From Pseudomonadota bacterium (GTDB lineage Bacteria > Pseudomonadota > Alphaproteobacteria > Rhizobiales > Xanthobacteraceae): DNA of 64,000 nt. The first letter of the stretch is position 1, and every line of letters starts with the position of its first letter. The position numbers were made by a program, and so were the translations under genes. The DNA is taken from NCBI GenBank assembly GCA_023422775.1, contig JAFAGM010000077.1:1-64000 (forward strand), in the 5' to 3' direction. This document shows, in pieces, positions 8,718 to 17,223 of the stretch. The notes beneath the pieces were generated by a model. The model ran no database searches. It was not told the DNA's origin and saw nothing but the letters and a program-made list of their open reading frames with translations.

Positions 8718-11324
8718 TTACGCGCGCTTGACGAAACGATCGACGACCTTCTTCTCGCCGGCCTTGTCGAACGCGATCGTCAGCTTGTTGCCGTCGATCT
8801 TCACCACATGGCCGTAGCCGAATTTGTCGTGAAAGACGCGATCGTCGAGCGAGAATTCCGACACCGTGCCGGTGGATTTGGCGACCAGTTCGCCTTCGAT
8901 CACCATCGGCCCGCGCTTGTTGCGCGAAAAGCCGCCGGCGAAGGCATCGCCGCGGGAGGAGCCTGAATACGACGACTGGCTTTCCTCGAAACCGCCGCGG
9001 CCGCCCTGATTGCGTGCGCGATTGGCCTGCGCGCGCTGCCAGCCCGGCGTGGTGTAGCTCGAGCCGAAGGACTCGACGTTGTCGAAGCGCGATGGGCCAT
9101 AGCCGCCGCTGCCGCCCCAGCCGGAGCCGCCCTTGGATTCCGTGATCTCGACATTGGCCGACGGCAGTTCATCGAGGAAGCGCGACGGGATGGTGGTCGA
9201 CCACGTGCCGTGGATGCGCCGGTTGGTCGCGAAATAAAGCTTTGCGCGGCGGCGCGCGCGCGTCAGCCCGACATGAGCGAGGCGGCGCTCTTCCTCGAGG
9301 CCGGCGCTGCCCTGTTCGTCGAGCGTCCGCTTGCTGGGAAACAGGCCTTCCTCCCAGCCGGGCAGGAAGACGTTCTCGAACTCCAGTCCCTTGGCCGAGT
9401 GCAGCGTCATCAGCGATACCGCCTCGTCAGCGTCGCCGCCGTCGCGGTCCATCACCAATGAGATATGTTCGAGGAAGCCCTGCAAATTTTCGAACTCTTC
9501 CATCGAGCGCACGAGTTCCTTGAGGTTGTCGAGCCGCCCCGCGGCGTCGGCCGAGCGGTCCTTCTGCCACATCTCGGTATAGCCGCTCTCGTCGAGCACG
9601 ATTTCGGCCAATTCCGTGTGTGACATCGCCTCGCGCTGGGCACGCCAGCGCTCGAACTGCAGGATGAGATTGCGCAGGCTTCCGCGTGCCTTCGGCTTCA
9701 GTTCGTCGGTCTCGACCACCGCACGCGCCGCCTCGAACAGGGGGATGCGGCGCTTGCGGGCGTGATCGTGCAGCATCTGCACGGTGGCGTCGCCAAGCCC
9801 GCGCTTCGGCACATTGACGATACGCTCGAACGCAAGATCGTCGGCCGGCGAATTGATCACCCGCAGATAGGCCAGCGCATCGCGGATTTCGGCGCGCTCG
9901 TAGAATCTGGGACCGCCGATCACGCGATAGGGCAGGCCGAGGGTGACGAAGCGATCCTCGAACTCGCGCATCTGGAACGAGGCCCGCACCAGGATCGCGA
10001 CCTCGTTGAGGTTGTCGCCTGCGCGCTGCAGTTCCTCGATCTCCTCGCCGATGGCGCGGGCTTCCTCTTCGGAATCCCAGGAGCCGGTCACCGTGACCTT
10101 TTCGCCGTCGACATCCTCGGTGCGCAGCGTCTTGCCGAGCCGGCCTTCATTGTGCGCGATCAGATGCGAGGCGGCGGCGAGGATGTGGCCGGTGGAGCGG
10201 TAATTGCGTTCGAGGCGGATGACCTTTGCGCCGGGAAAATCATGCTCGAAGCGCAGGATGTTGTCGACTTCCGCGCCGCGCCAGCCGTAGATCGACTGGT
10301 CGTCGTCGCCGACGCAGCAGATGTTCTTGGGCGGCGAGGAGGGTGGAGCGACCGCGTCATTCCGGGGCGCACCGGCAGGTGCGAACCCGGAATCTCGAGA
10401 TGAGTCCTTGTTACCTCTGGATTCCGGGTTCGCATCTTCGATGCGCCCCGGAATGACGGGGGAATCCACGGCGCCAGGAATGACGGAGGAAAGCGGCACC
10501 CCCTGCCGCGACGGCGCCTGCGACAACAGCCGCAGCCACAGATACTGCGCGACGTTGGTGTCCTGATATTCATCGACCAGGATGAACTTGAAGCGGTTCT
10601 GGTATTGCCGGAGCACGTCGGGGTTTTCACGGAACAGCCGGATGTTCTCCAGCAGCAGATCGCCGAAATCGGCGGCGTTGAGGATCTTCAGCCGCTCCTG
10701 GTAACTCGCATAAAGCTTGCCGCCCTTGCCGTTGCCGAATATCGCGGCTTCACCGGCCGGCACCTGCGAAGGCGTCAGGCCGCGGTTCTTCCAGCCGTCG
10801 ATCAGCCCGGCCAGCATGCGCGCCGGCCAGCGCTTGTCGTCGATGTTCTCGGCCTGCAGAAGCTGCTTGAGCAGCCGCACCTGATCGTCGACATCGAGCA
10901 CGGTGAAATTGGATTTGAGCTGAACCAGCTCGGCATGGAAGCGCAGGATGCGGCCGCCGATCGAGTGGAAGGTGCCGAGCCACGGCATGCCTTCGACGGC
11001 CTGGCCGAGCATCTGGCCGAGCCGCAGCTTCATCTCGCGCGCCGCCTTGTTGGTGAAGGTCACCGACAGGATTTCATGCGGCCGCGCCCGGCCCTGGCTC
11101 AGGATGTGGGCGATGCGCGTGGTCAGCACGCGGGTCTTGCCGGTGCCGGCGCCGGCCAGCACCAGGACCGGCCCATCGAGTGTTACGACCGCATCGCGCT
11201 GCTCGGGATTGAGGCCGTTGAGATATTGCGGACCGGCTGCGGCGCGCGCACGCGCGGCGATGCCGCCGGCCGCAGGCTGGTGCTCGGGGACGCCGCGATG
11301 GGGCAATTTGCTCGGCTCGGTCAT
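8718..11324 (-). CDS. uvrD: UvrD/PcrA-type ATP-dependent DNA helicase with in-frame insertion
   Basis: An 868-residue superfamily 1A 3'-5' helicase acting in nucleotide-excision and mismatch repair and at transcription-replication conflicts. Walker A is AGAGTGKT (57-64), motif II DEYQDTN (about 249-255), motif III VGDDDQSIYGWRG (336-348), motif IV region RLERNYRST, and motif V/VI LMTLHSAKGLEFE and VGLTRARRRA. Between motifs II and III there are roughly 50 more residues than in ordinary UvrD; residues about 289-323 are encoded by a palindromic repeat (10355-10458). The C-terminus (VFHDKFGYGHVVKIDG) is the small SH3-like domain seen in PcrA. The start at 11324 (MTEPSKL) is preferred to an ATG 19 codons upstream. 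Confidence 0.95.
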   Translation of the reverse strand: MTEPSKLPHRGVPEHQPAAGGIAARARAAAGPQYLNGLNPEQRDAVVTLDGPVLVLAGAGTGKTRVLTTRIAHILSQGRARPHEILSVTFTNKAAREMKLRLGQMLGQAVEGMPWLGTFHSIGGRILRFHAELVQLKSNFTVLDVDDQVRLLKQLLQAENIDDKRWPARMLAGLIDGWKNRGLTPSQVPAGEAAIFGNGKGGKLYASYQERLKILNAADFGDLLLENIRLFRENPDVLRQYQNRFKFILVDEYQDTNVAQYLWLRLLSQAPSRQGVPLSSVIPGAVDSPVIPGRIEDANPESRGNKDSSRDSGFAPAGAPRNDAVAPPSSPPKNICCVGDDDQSIYGWRGAEVDNILRFEHDFPGAKVIRLERNYRSTGHILAAASHLIAHNEGRLGKTLRTEDVDGEKVTVTGSWDSEEEARAIGEEIEELQRAGDNLNEVAILVRASFQMREFEDRFVTLGLPYRVIGGPRFYERAEIRDALAYLRVINSPADDLAFERIVNVPKRGLGDATVQMLHDHARKRRIPLFEAARAVVETDELKPKARGSLRNLILQFERWRAQREAMSHTELAEIVLDESGYTEMWQKDRSADAAGRLDNLKELVRSMEEFENLQGFLEHISLVMDRDGGDADEAVSLMTLHSAKGLEFENVFLPGWEEGLFPSKRTLDEQGSAGLEEERRLAHVGLTRARRRAKLYFATNRRIHGTWSTTIPSRFLDELPSANVEITESKGGSGWGGSGGYGPSRFDNVESFGSSYTTPGWQRAQANRARNQGGRGGFEESQSSYSGSSRGDAFAGGFSRNKRGPMVIEGELVAKSTGTVSEFSLDDRVFHDKFGYGHVVKIDGNKLTIAFDKAGEKKVVDRFVKRA
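10355..10458. repeat. Palindromic repeat inserted within uvrD
   Basis: The outer arms at 10355-10370 and 10443-10458 are perfect 16-base inverted copies (CGTCATTCCGGGGCGC). Inner arms at 10381-10394 and 10420-10433 are perfect 14-base inverted copies (GCGAACCCGGAATC). The element is read through in frame by uvrD and encodes about 35 residues. Partial copies of the outer arm lie beside it (GGAATGACGG around 10477-10486), producing two nearby VIPG peptides. Elements of this sequence type are normally intergenic in Bradyrhizobium. Confidence 0.9.
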
Positions 11325-11517
11325 TCTCGAATCGTCTCGCCCCCACGATGGCACCGTGGGGCCGTAAAGGGGAGCCTTCATAGCAGGGATTAAGCGCCAT
11401 ATAGGGCCTGTCCGGCCGTTTTGACAGGTTTATCCCGGTGCTTTTGCCGCCCTCCTTTCGCGGCTTCGATGCGATTTGGTTCCGCCGGAATCGTCAAATT
11501 TCGCGGTTCTGCCGCCA

Positions 11518-11546
11518 GGAACCTTCGTTCCCGGGCCGGATTGTTT
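11518..11546 (+). promoter_or_regulatory. Possible ECF-type promoter upstream of DUF1328 gene
   Basis: GGAAC at 11518-11522 is followed 18-19 bases later by TTGTT (11541-11545). GGAAC is the -35 of EcfG-type general stress sigma factors in Rhizobiales, but the -10 here is TGTT rather than CGTT and the spacing is slightly long. GGAAC and GTTCC also form a short palindrome. DUF1328 genes are often stress-responsive, which fits, but this is a weak call. Confidence 0.25.
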
Positions 11547-11611
11547 CCCCAGTCGGTGCGCGAGGCCTTGTTGCCAGCCATCCGGTGAGAAACAGCAATA
11601 GAGGTCGTGTC

Positions 11612-11785
11612 ATGCTGAGCTGGGTTGTTACGTTTCTGATCGTCGCGTTGATCGCGGGTATTCTGGGCTTCGGCGGCATCGCCGGCGCTTCCGTTGAAAT
11701 TGCCAAGATGATCTTCTTTGTCGCCGTGATCCTGTTCCTGGTATCGGCGGTGGTCGGTTTGGTGCGAGGACGCACGAACGTCTAG
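11612..11785 (+). CDS. DUF1328 (UPF0391) small membrane protein
   Basis: A complete 57-residue two-helix membrane protein beginning MLSWVVTFLIVALIAG and ending GLVRGRTNV, the standard length for UPF0391. The first helix runs about residues 3-22 and the second 30-50, with the family motif GFGGIAGASVEIAK between them. GAGG lies eight bases ahead of the ATG at 11612. A longer frame upstream (from 11438) is not supported by the family length. The function is unknown; related genes are often induced by envelope or general stress. Confidence 0.9.
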   Translation: MLSWVVTFLIVALIAGILGFGGIAGASVEIAKMIFFVAVILFLVSAVVGLVRGRTNV

Positions 11786-11909
11786 CCGGTGCGGCTGACG
11801 CGAAGGCATGGACCGCGACGGCCCGCTGCAGGCCGTCGCTGCCGCAACAAATGGATCATCCGGTTGTCGGCGCGCTGCAGGAAGCCAGGCTACCGGCCTG
11901 AGCGCCCAG

Positions 11910-12437
11910 CTATTTCACGGGCATCGCGACCTTGCGGCCGATGCCCTCGGGCCGCGGGACCGCCGCATGCGAATCCACCACCGTGCGGATGCGGGCGCGG
12001 ATGTCGGGCGGGAAGGGCGCCACCTTCCGCTCCTTCATGTCCATGTGGAGCGTCATGTTCTCCGAGGTGGCGGAGATCCAGCCTTCGCTGGCGTGGCGCA
12101 GTTCTTCGAACGTATGCAGCCGCTTCTCATCGGTACCTAACAGATAAACCGAAATCTGAACGGGGTCGCCGAGGTGAATTTCGCGCAGATAGCGAACATG
12201 GGCCTCGGCGGTGAAGGTCGAGCCGTGGCGCTCCTTCAGGTAGGCCGGGCCGATTCCGAGATGCACCCACATCTCGTCGATCGCGCGGTCCATCATGACG
12301 TTGTAATAGGCCATGTTGAGGTGGCCGTTATAGTCGATCCATTGCGGTTCGATCTGCATCACCGAGGACAGGAACGGGGCCGGAGGCAGCGGCATATCCT
12401 TCAAATTCGTCTCGGTGGCGGCAGCGGTCGTCATCAT
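11910..12437 (-). CDS. Acyl-CoA thioesterase, hotdog fold
   Basis: A protein of 175 residues (174 if the adjacent second ATG at 12434 is used) of the 4HBT/YbgC-FadM thioesterase type. The catalytic region WIDYNGHLNMAYYNVMMDRA is intact, with aspartate in the position of the family nucleophile/general base. HVRYLREIHLGDPVQISVYL is the central hotdog strand pair. An AGGGA ribosome site precedes the double ATG. It is divergent from the FAD-linked oxidase and shares a short intergenic region of about 80 bases. The acyl group is unknown; in related loci such thioesterases act in carnitine or aromatic acid catabolism. Confidence 0.85.
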   Translation of the reverse strand: MMTTAAATETNLKDMPLPPAPFLSSVMQIEPQWIDYNGHLNMAYYNVMMDRAIDEMWVHLGIGPAYLKERHGSTFTAEAHVRYLREIHLGDPVQISVYLLGTDEKRLHTFEELRHASEGWISATSENMTLHMDMKERKVAPFPPDIRARIRTVVDSHAAVPRPEGIGRKVAMPVK

Positions 12438-12517
12438 CCATCCCTTTGTTTTTCCGGGTCTCTTGACCCCCTGTATAACCTTTGCCACGGTCGGCTCAAA
12501 GCCGGGAGGAATTGGGC

Positions 12518-13936
12518 GTGGCGACGACGATATCGGGCAATTTGAGGCGACCGGAACCGCAGGCGCTGGCAAGCGCGGTGGAGGCACTGGCGGCGCGGTT
12601 CGGCAACCGGCTGATCACCTCGCAGGCGGTACGCGAGCAGCATGCCCACACCACCACGTGGCTGCAGACGCAGCCGCCCGACGCCGTGGTGATGGCGCAG
12701 GAAACCGCCGACATCCAGGATGTGGTGCGGATCTGCGCCAGATATTCCGTGCCGGTGATCGCCTTCGGCACCGGCACCTCGCTGGAGGGACAGGTCAACG
12801 CGCCGGCCGGCGGCATCTGCATCGACCTGCGCGACATGAACCGGATATTGGCGGTTCATGCCGAGGATCTGGATTGCGTGATCCAGCCCGGCGTCACCCG
12901 CAAGGCGCTCAACGAGCACCTGCGCGACCAGGGCTTGTTCTTCCCAATCGATCCCGGCGCCGACGCTTCGCTCGGCGGCATGACCTCGACCCGGGCCTCC
13001 GGCACAAATGCGGTGCGCTACGGCACCATGCGCGACAATGTGCTGGCGCTGAAGGTCGTGCGCGGCGACGGCGAGATCATCACGACCGGTACACGGGCCA
13101 AGAAATCCTCGGCCGGTTACGACCTGACGCATCTGTTCGTCGGCGCCGAAGGCACGCTCGGCATCATCTCCGAACTCACGATCAAGCTGCGCGGCATCCC
13201 CGAGACGATTGCGGCCGCGGCGTGTTCGTTCGAGACCGTGCGCGGCGCCTGCCAGGCGACGATCCTGGCCATTCAAACCGGTATTCCGCTGGCGCGGATC
13301 GAACTGCTCAATGCCGAGCAGGTGCGGGCCTGCAATGCCTATTCGAAGCTGACCTTGCCGGAAACGCCGTTGCTGCTGCTGGAATTCCATGGCAGCGAGA
13401 TCGAGGTTGCCGAACAGTCGAAGAATTTCGGCGAGATCGCCAGGGAGTGCGGCGGCGGCGATTTCACCTGGACCACCAAGCCGGAGGACCGCACAAAACT
13501 CTGGCAGGCCCGTCATGACGCCTACTGGTCGGTCAAGGCGCTGCGTCCCGGCGCGGGGGTGGTGGCGACCGACGTCTGCGTGCCGATCTCGCGTCTGGCC
13601 GATTGCGTTACCGAGACCGAAGAGGACCTGAAGCGGCTCAACCTGCTGTCGCCGATCGTCGGCCATGTCGGCGACGGCAACTTCCACTGTTCGTTGGCCT
13701 GCGATGTCGACAACGCCGAGGAAATGGCGCGTGGCGAGGAATTCATGCATCGCCTCGTCGAACGCGCGCAGTCGATGGGCGGCACCTGCACCGGCGAGCA
13801 CGGCATCGGGCAGGGCAAGCAAAAATACCTCAAGGCCGAACTCGGCCCCGAGGCCATCGACGCCATGCGCGCGCTGAAGCAGGCGCTCGATCCGCAGAAC
13901 ATCTTCAACCCCGGAAAGATCGTGCCGGCGAACTGA
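12518..13936 (+). CDS. FAD-linked oxidase, D-lactate dehydrogenase/GlcD family
   Basis: A 472-residue flavoenzyme of the vanillyl-alcohol-oxidase fold. The FAD domain includes PVIAFGTGTSLEGQV (about residues 87-101), the pyrophosphate loop PGADASLGGMTSTRASG and VGAEGTLGIISELT. The C-terminal cap ends HGIGQGKQKYL and FNPGKIVP, and GHVGDGNFH is the substrate/metal segment of D-lactate dehydrogenase (cytochrome) and D-2-hydroxyglutarate dehydrogenase relatives. The GTG at 12518 is chosen because a strong GGAGGA lies seven bases upstream; a TTG at 12482 would extend it by 12 residues. It should oxidise a D-2-hydroxyacid and pass electrons to a quinone or cytochrome. No GlcE/GlcF partner genes follow, consistent with a stand-alone D-lactate dehydrogenase. 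Confidence 0.9.
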   Translation: MATTISGNLRRPEPQALASAVEALAARFGNRLITSQAVREQHAHTTTWLQTQPPDAVVMAQETADIQDVVRICARYSVPVIAFGTGTSLEGQVNAPAGGICIDLRDMNRILAVHAEDLDCVIQPGVTRKALNEHLRDQGLFFPIDPGADASLGGMTSTRASGTNAVRYGTMRDNVLALKVVRGDGEIITTGTRAKKSSAGYDLTHLFVGAEGTLGIISELTIKLRGIPETIAAAACSFETVRGACQATILAIQTGIPLARIELLNAEQVRACNAYSKLTLPETPLLLLEFHGSEIEVAEQSKNFGEIARECGGGDFTWTTKPEDRTKLWQARHDAYWSVKALRPGAGVVATDVCVPISRLADCVTETEEDLKRLNLLSPIVGHVGDGNFHCSLACDVDNAEEMARGEEFMHRLVERAQSMGGTCTGEHGIGQGKQKYLKAELGPEAIDAMRALKQALDPQNIFNPGKIVPAN

Positions 13937-14168
13937 TCGCGCCGAGGTCAATCGCCGTTCACGATGAAACCGCAGGTGGTGGAACGAGTCTCGCGATGAC
14001 GTGTTTCTATCCAAGATTGTATATTGTGGCGACTATCCCAATTTGGTTCCAAACATAGCCTCGTTTCAACACGGCGCCGCCTGACTTGAACATCATCGTG
14101 CCCGAACCGCGCCCTTCAGCTTGAGCGCGCAACATGTGTTGCGTGTTCGTGTGTGAAGAGGTGCGTTG

Positions 14169-14879
14169 ATGCGTTTTGTTTCCTGGGGGATCTCTTGGGG
14201 GATCGTTGCCGCTTGCGGTTTCTTGCTGGCAGGTCCGGCGGCGAAGGCTGCCGAAATCCGAATTCCGGACCTGCCTTCGCCCTGCTATAACTGGACCGGC
14301 TTTTATGCGGGCGTTTACGGCGGCGGCGGGTTTGCGGCGTGGGCTGCCGATTACTGTCGAAACGGGGCATGCCGCCATGCGGAGGGGCGGTCGAGCGGCT
14401 TCGCTGCCGGCGTCTATGGCGGCTATAACTTTCAGTTCGCCAACCGCCTGGTGATCGGCGGCGAGTTTGATTGGGGCAAGTCCTCCTCGTCGCGGGACGA
14501 ACTGATCCTTGGTGACAGCGCCTTGCTGTCGCGGTTCGGCGCGTTCGGCTCGGCCCGCCTGCGCGCGGGCTACGCGTTCGACCGCCTGCTGGTATTCGGA
14601 GCGGTGGGTGTCGGCGTCGCCAATATCGGCAACGGCTACCGTTATACAGTGCTGAGGGGATGCGACACCCTGCAGGAGATGGTCTGGGACGAACAGGTCA
14701 AGGCCGGACTGATCGCAGGCGGCGGCGTCGAATATGCCTTCACCAGACATTTTGTCGGGCGCGGCGAATATCTCTACGCTGATTACGGCAGCGTCACGCT
14801 GTCCGGCCGCGACCGGACGCGAACCGAATTCCGCAACGAGATGCACCTCGTGCGCGTCGGCGCCAGCTATCGGTTCTGA
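14169..14879 (+). CDS. Outer-membrane beta-barrel protein (Omp25/31-like)
   Basis: A 236-residue protein with a signal peptide of about 27 residues (cut after AGPAAKA). The mature part is an eight-stranded barrel of the rhizobial Omp25/31 type: NWTGFYAGVYGGGGF at the start, GGYNFQFANRLVIGGEFDW in the middle and the terminal VRVGASYRF with C-terminal phenylalanine needed for BAM recognition. There are four or more cysteines (DYCRNGACRH, RGCDTL), which is unusual in such barrels. GAAGAGGTG precedes the ATG at 14169. It is monocistronic, with 232 bases of apparently empty DNA upstream. Confidence 0.88.
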   Translation: MRFVSWGISWGIVAACGFLLAGPAAKAAEIRIPDLPSPCYNWTGFYAGVYGGGGFAAWAADYCRNGACRHAEGRSSGFAAGVYGGYNFQFANRLVIGGEFDWGKSSSSRDELILGDSALLSRFGAFGSARLRAGYAFDRLLVFGAVGVGVANIGNGYRYTVLRGCDTLQEMVWDEQVKAGLIAGGGVEYAFTRHFVGRGEYLYADYGSVTLSGRDRTRTEFRNEMHLVRVGASYRF

Positions 14880-14972
14880 CATTCCGCTTGAAGATCGTCC
14901 GGCAGCAATGGGCTGCCGGACCGCCGAATAGTGCCGCCGCCATCATCGCCTTTCATGGTCTTGTCGCGAGGT

Positions 14973-15758
14973 CTACGTGCCGACCGATACTTCCGTCAGG
15001 AGTCCTGCCGTGATCCATCCGTGCAGATAGCCCGCGCCGCGAACCGCCGCGCCGTCGGGGTCGTCATACGTCGCCAGCATCTCGCAGAGTACGCCGAACG
15101 AAACGCCTTTCACGGCCTCGTCCCACATCATCGCTTCCTCCGCCGAAAGTTCGCGGAACATCGGCGTGACGTCCTGACGCCAGATCAGGAGGCGGGCAGG
15201 CTGATCGACCGCGGCCGCTTCCGGCGGGGCTTCGTCGTTCTTGAGCGCGAGCCAGATCGCTGCCGCGTTGGTCGAAAGGTCGAGCCGGAAGGCGCTGGGA
15301 TGCGCCCGGAATAGGAGATCCGACCACGCTTCCGGCGCAAAGCCGGCCATGTCGGTCAGCTCGACCACCGCGCCTTCGGCGGCGTCGAAGGCGTCGTTGA
15401 GCGCCTTTTCCAGCGCGGCGAGATCGGACAGCACGGGATGGCCGGCGTAGGGCGCGTTCGATCTCAGGAAATCAGGCAGGCTTTTCGAGAACCAGCGCAG
15501 GTTCGGGTGCCCGGACGGATACGCCCTGACGTAGGCGTGCCCCATCTCGTCGAACATCTCGTCACCGAGATAAAGATGCAGCAATTCGTGATCGTTGCGC
15601 ATGGCCTCGACCAGCCGCGAGCCATAGGCGTGGCGGTAGACCCCAAACAGCGCTTCGCGCTTCTCCCGGGGGCTGTCGAGAATTTCCGATAGTACAGCGT
15701 CGTCGCCGCTCAGGATGCCGCGCTGGAATTCGGCCTGCTGCCGCGCGAAGTCGCTCAT
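14973..15758 (-). CDS. bufC: BufC-like DUF2063 protein (MNIO partner)
   Basis: A 261-residue cytoplasmic protein. The N-terminal DUF2063 domain (QQAEFQRGILSGDDAVLSEI, then YRHAYGSRLVEAMRNDHELL and the SGHPNLRWFSKSLPDFL stretch) is the usual partner of DUF692 enzymes and is equivalent to MbnC of methanobactin synthesis. In bufferin systems it binds the precursor peptide and presents it to the MNIO enzyme. Its ATG shares one base with the stop of the DUF692 gene (TAATG), so the two are translationally coupled. The upstream frame continues open but without homology, so the start at 15758 is firm. Confidence 0.88.
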   Translation of the reverse strand: MSDFARQQAEFQRGILSGDDAVLSEILDSPREKREALFGVYRHAYGSRLVEAMRNDHELLHLYLGDEMFDEMGHAYVRAYPSGHPNLRWFSKSLPDFLRSNAPYAGHPVLSDLAALEKALNDAFDAAEGAVVELTDMAGFAPEAWSDLLFRAHPSAFRLDLSTNAAAIWLALKNDEAPPEAAAVDQPARLLIWRQDVTPMFRELSAEEAMMWDEAVKGVSFGVLCEMLATYDDPDGAAVRGAGYLHGWITAGLLTEVSVGT

Positions 15759-16660
15759 TACAAATCCCGGCCCCCGGGCAGGACTCTTTCGGCAATCTCG
15801 CGGGTCCTGATGACCTCGACCAGCAGTTCGTCGAGCGGCGGGATGTTGTCGTCGCGTTCGATCATGGTCGAGACCCGGCCGAAGCGTTTCAAGGCGGCGA
15901 CATAGAGGTCCCAGACGTCCTCGCACACCGGGTGATCGTGGGTATCGATGATGTGCGTGCCCATATGGGCGTGGCCGGCCATGTGAAACTGCACGACCCG
16001 GTCCGCAGGAATTCCGTTGAGGAAGGTGAGCGGATCGTAACCGTGGTTGAAGGCGCTGACATAGACGTTGTTGATGTCGAACAGCAGCCAGCATCCAGTG
16101 CGGCGCGACAGTTCGGACAGGAATTCCCATTCCGTCATTTCGGAATTGCTGAACTGGACGTAGGTAGAGACGTTTTCGAGCACGATGGCGCGGCCGAGGA
16201 AGTCCTGCACCAGTTGCACGCGGCTTGCGACATGATCGAGCGCTTCGGCCGTGTACGGGATCGGCAACAGATCGTGCAGGTTCTTGCCGTGCACGCCGGT
16301 CCAGCACAGATGGTCCGAAATCCATTTCGGCTCGACACGGCGCGCGAGGTCCTTCAGCCCCTGCAGATACTCGAAATTCGGCGGCGCGGTGGAGGCGATC
16401 GACAGCGACACGCCGTGCATCACCACGGGATAGCGCTCGCAGATCCGGTCGAGCGTGCGCAGCGGCTGGCCGCCGGGCAGCATGTAGTTCTCGCTGATGA
16501 CCTCGAACCAGTCGATCGGGGGATCGCCATTCAGGATTTCATCGTAATGCTGGTGGCGCAGCCCGAGACCGAAGCCGAGGAAGGGTGGCCTGTCCGGCTT
16601 CATCGGGCGGTCGGCAAGTGCCGCCGCCGAACCATCTGGCAATCTGCCTGCGACGTTCAT
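15758..16660 (-). CDS. bufB: BufB-like DUF692 / MNIO iron-dependent peptide oxidase
   Basis: A 300-residue TIM-barrel protein of the multinuclear non-heme iron oxidative enzyme family (MbnB relatives). Candidate iron ligands lie in conserved blocks: HGVSLSIAS, WISDHLCWTGVHG, VLENVSTYVQF, LFDINNVYVSAFNHG, QFHMAGHAHMGTHIIDTHDH and MIERDDNIPP. Such enzymes modify cysteines of ribosomally made peptides, for example to thiooxazole or oxazolone groups that bind copper. The start at 16660 (MNVAGRL) excludes a 14-codon upstream extension. It lies 114 bases downstream of the Cys-rich precursor and directly ahead of the DUF2063 partner, the expected bufA-bufB-bufC order. Confidence 0.92.
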   Translation of the reverse strand: MNVAGRLPDGSAAALADRPMKPDRPPFLGFGLGLRHQHYDEILNGDPPIDWFEVISENYMLPGGQPLRTLDRICERYPVVMHGVSLSIASTAPPNFEYLQGLKDLARRVEPKWISDHLCWTGVHGKNLHDLLPIPYTAEALDHVASRVQLVQDFLGRAIVLENVSTYVQFSNSEMTEWEFLSELSRRTGCWLLFDINNVYVSAFNHGYDPLTFLNGIPADRVVQFHMAGHAHMGTHIIDTHDHPVCEDVWDLYVAALKRFGRVSTMIERDDNIPPLDELLVEVIRTREIAERVLPGGRDL

Positions 16661-16774
16661 GTCGTCTCCGCCCGGAAGGCGCGCCAAAACAAGGCGGTAC
16701 ACCCAAACCTTGTCATCAAACTATCATGGAAGGGAGGCCCGGCCCAGACCGGGCCTCTCCGCGGCATCGTCGCA

Positions 16775-17029
16775 TCAGGCCGGCGAATACTTGCCCTTGG
16801 CGGCGTCGCATTTTTCCTTGGTCAGCGCCGAGAAACCCTGCCCCTTGCAGGCGTTCTGCCCCTTGCAGGCATTGGCCGCGCTCTTGCAGGCGCTCTGGCC
16901 CTTGCAGGCATTGACGCCGACGCATTTGCCTTCGCCCGCGGCGTAGGTCGGGCTCGACATGGTGGCGCCCGCCAGGAACAGGGTTGCGGCAGCGGCGGCA
17001 ATGGTGGCGCCGGACTTGGTCATCTTCAT
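16775..17029 (-). CDS. bufA: Bufferin-type Cys-rich precursor (BufA2-like)
   Basis: An 84-residue secreted peptide. Residues 1-31 form a signal peptide (cut near SSPTYAA). The mature part begins GEGKCVG and has six cysteines at 36, 42, 48, 55, 61 and 74 in a repeating ACKGQ pattern with spacings of 6, 6, 7 and 6. It matches the BufA2 pattern of periplasmic bufferin metallophores, whose cysteines are modified by the neighbouring MNIO enzyme and bind copper. At DNA level the core is four copies of CTTGCAGGC (16844, 16862, 16883, 16901). GGAGG lies six bases before the ATG at 17029. A start 13 codons further up has no ribosome site. Confidence 0.88.
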   Translation of the reverse strand: MKMTKSGATIAAAAATLFLAGATMSSPTYAAGEGKCVGVNACKGQSACKSAANACKGQNACKGQGFSALTKEKCDAAKGKYSPA

Positions 17030-17108
17030 GGGAATCCTCCAGAAAGGGTGAGGGTACATCGCCCGCAAGCCGCGAAAGTTCCGGCCACAAACTGCACCCA
17101 GCGTTAGC

Positions 17109-17135
17109 TACGCGGTGGGTCCGGATTTAGTTACA
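17109..17135 (-). promoter_or_regulatory. Candidate ECF-sigma promoter of bufA
   Basis: On the minus strand TGTAAC (17135-17130) is separated by 17 bases from CGTA (17112-17109), about 80 bases ahead of the bufA start. TGTAAC/GTAACC plus CGTA/CGAA is the style of extracytoplasmic-function sigma promoters, and bufferin genes in Caulobacter are under SigF-type control. No sigma or anti-sigma gene is inside the window. If real, it separates bufABC from the upstream doxX gene. Confidence 0.4.
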
Positions 17136-17223
17136 CGGTCTGCCGACTTTATTTCCATTTCCGGCCACGAGGTCGAAGGGGGAGGACCCGGCGACGCCGA
17201 ACCCTCCTTGCATGATGCACCGA

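Noticed and set aside
12434..14014. A 526-codon minus-strand frame
   Set aside because: Antisense to the FAD-linked oxidase, which has clear motifs and a strong ribosome site.
16775..17029. Metallothionein as an identity for the Cys-rich peptide
   Set aside because: It has a signal peptide and sits beside DUF692/DUF2063 genes, fitting a bufferin precursor much better.
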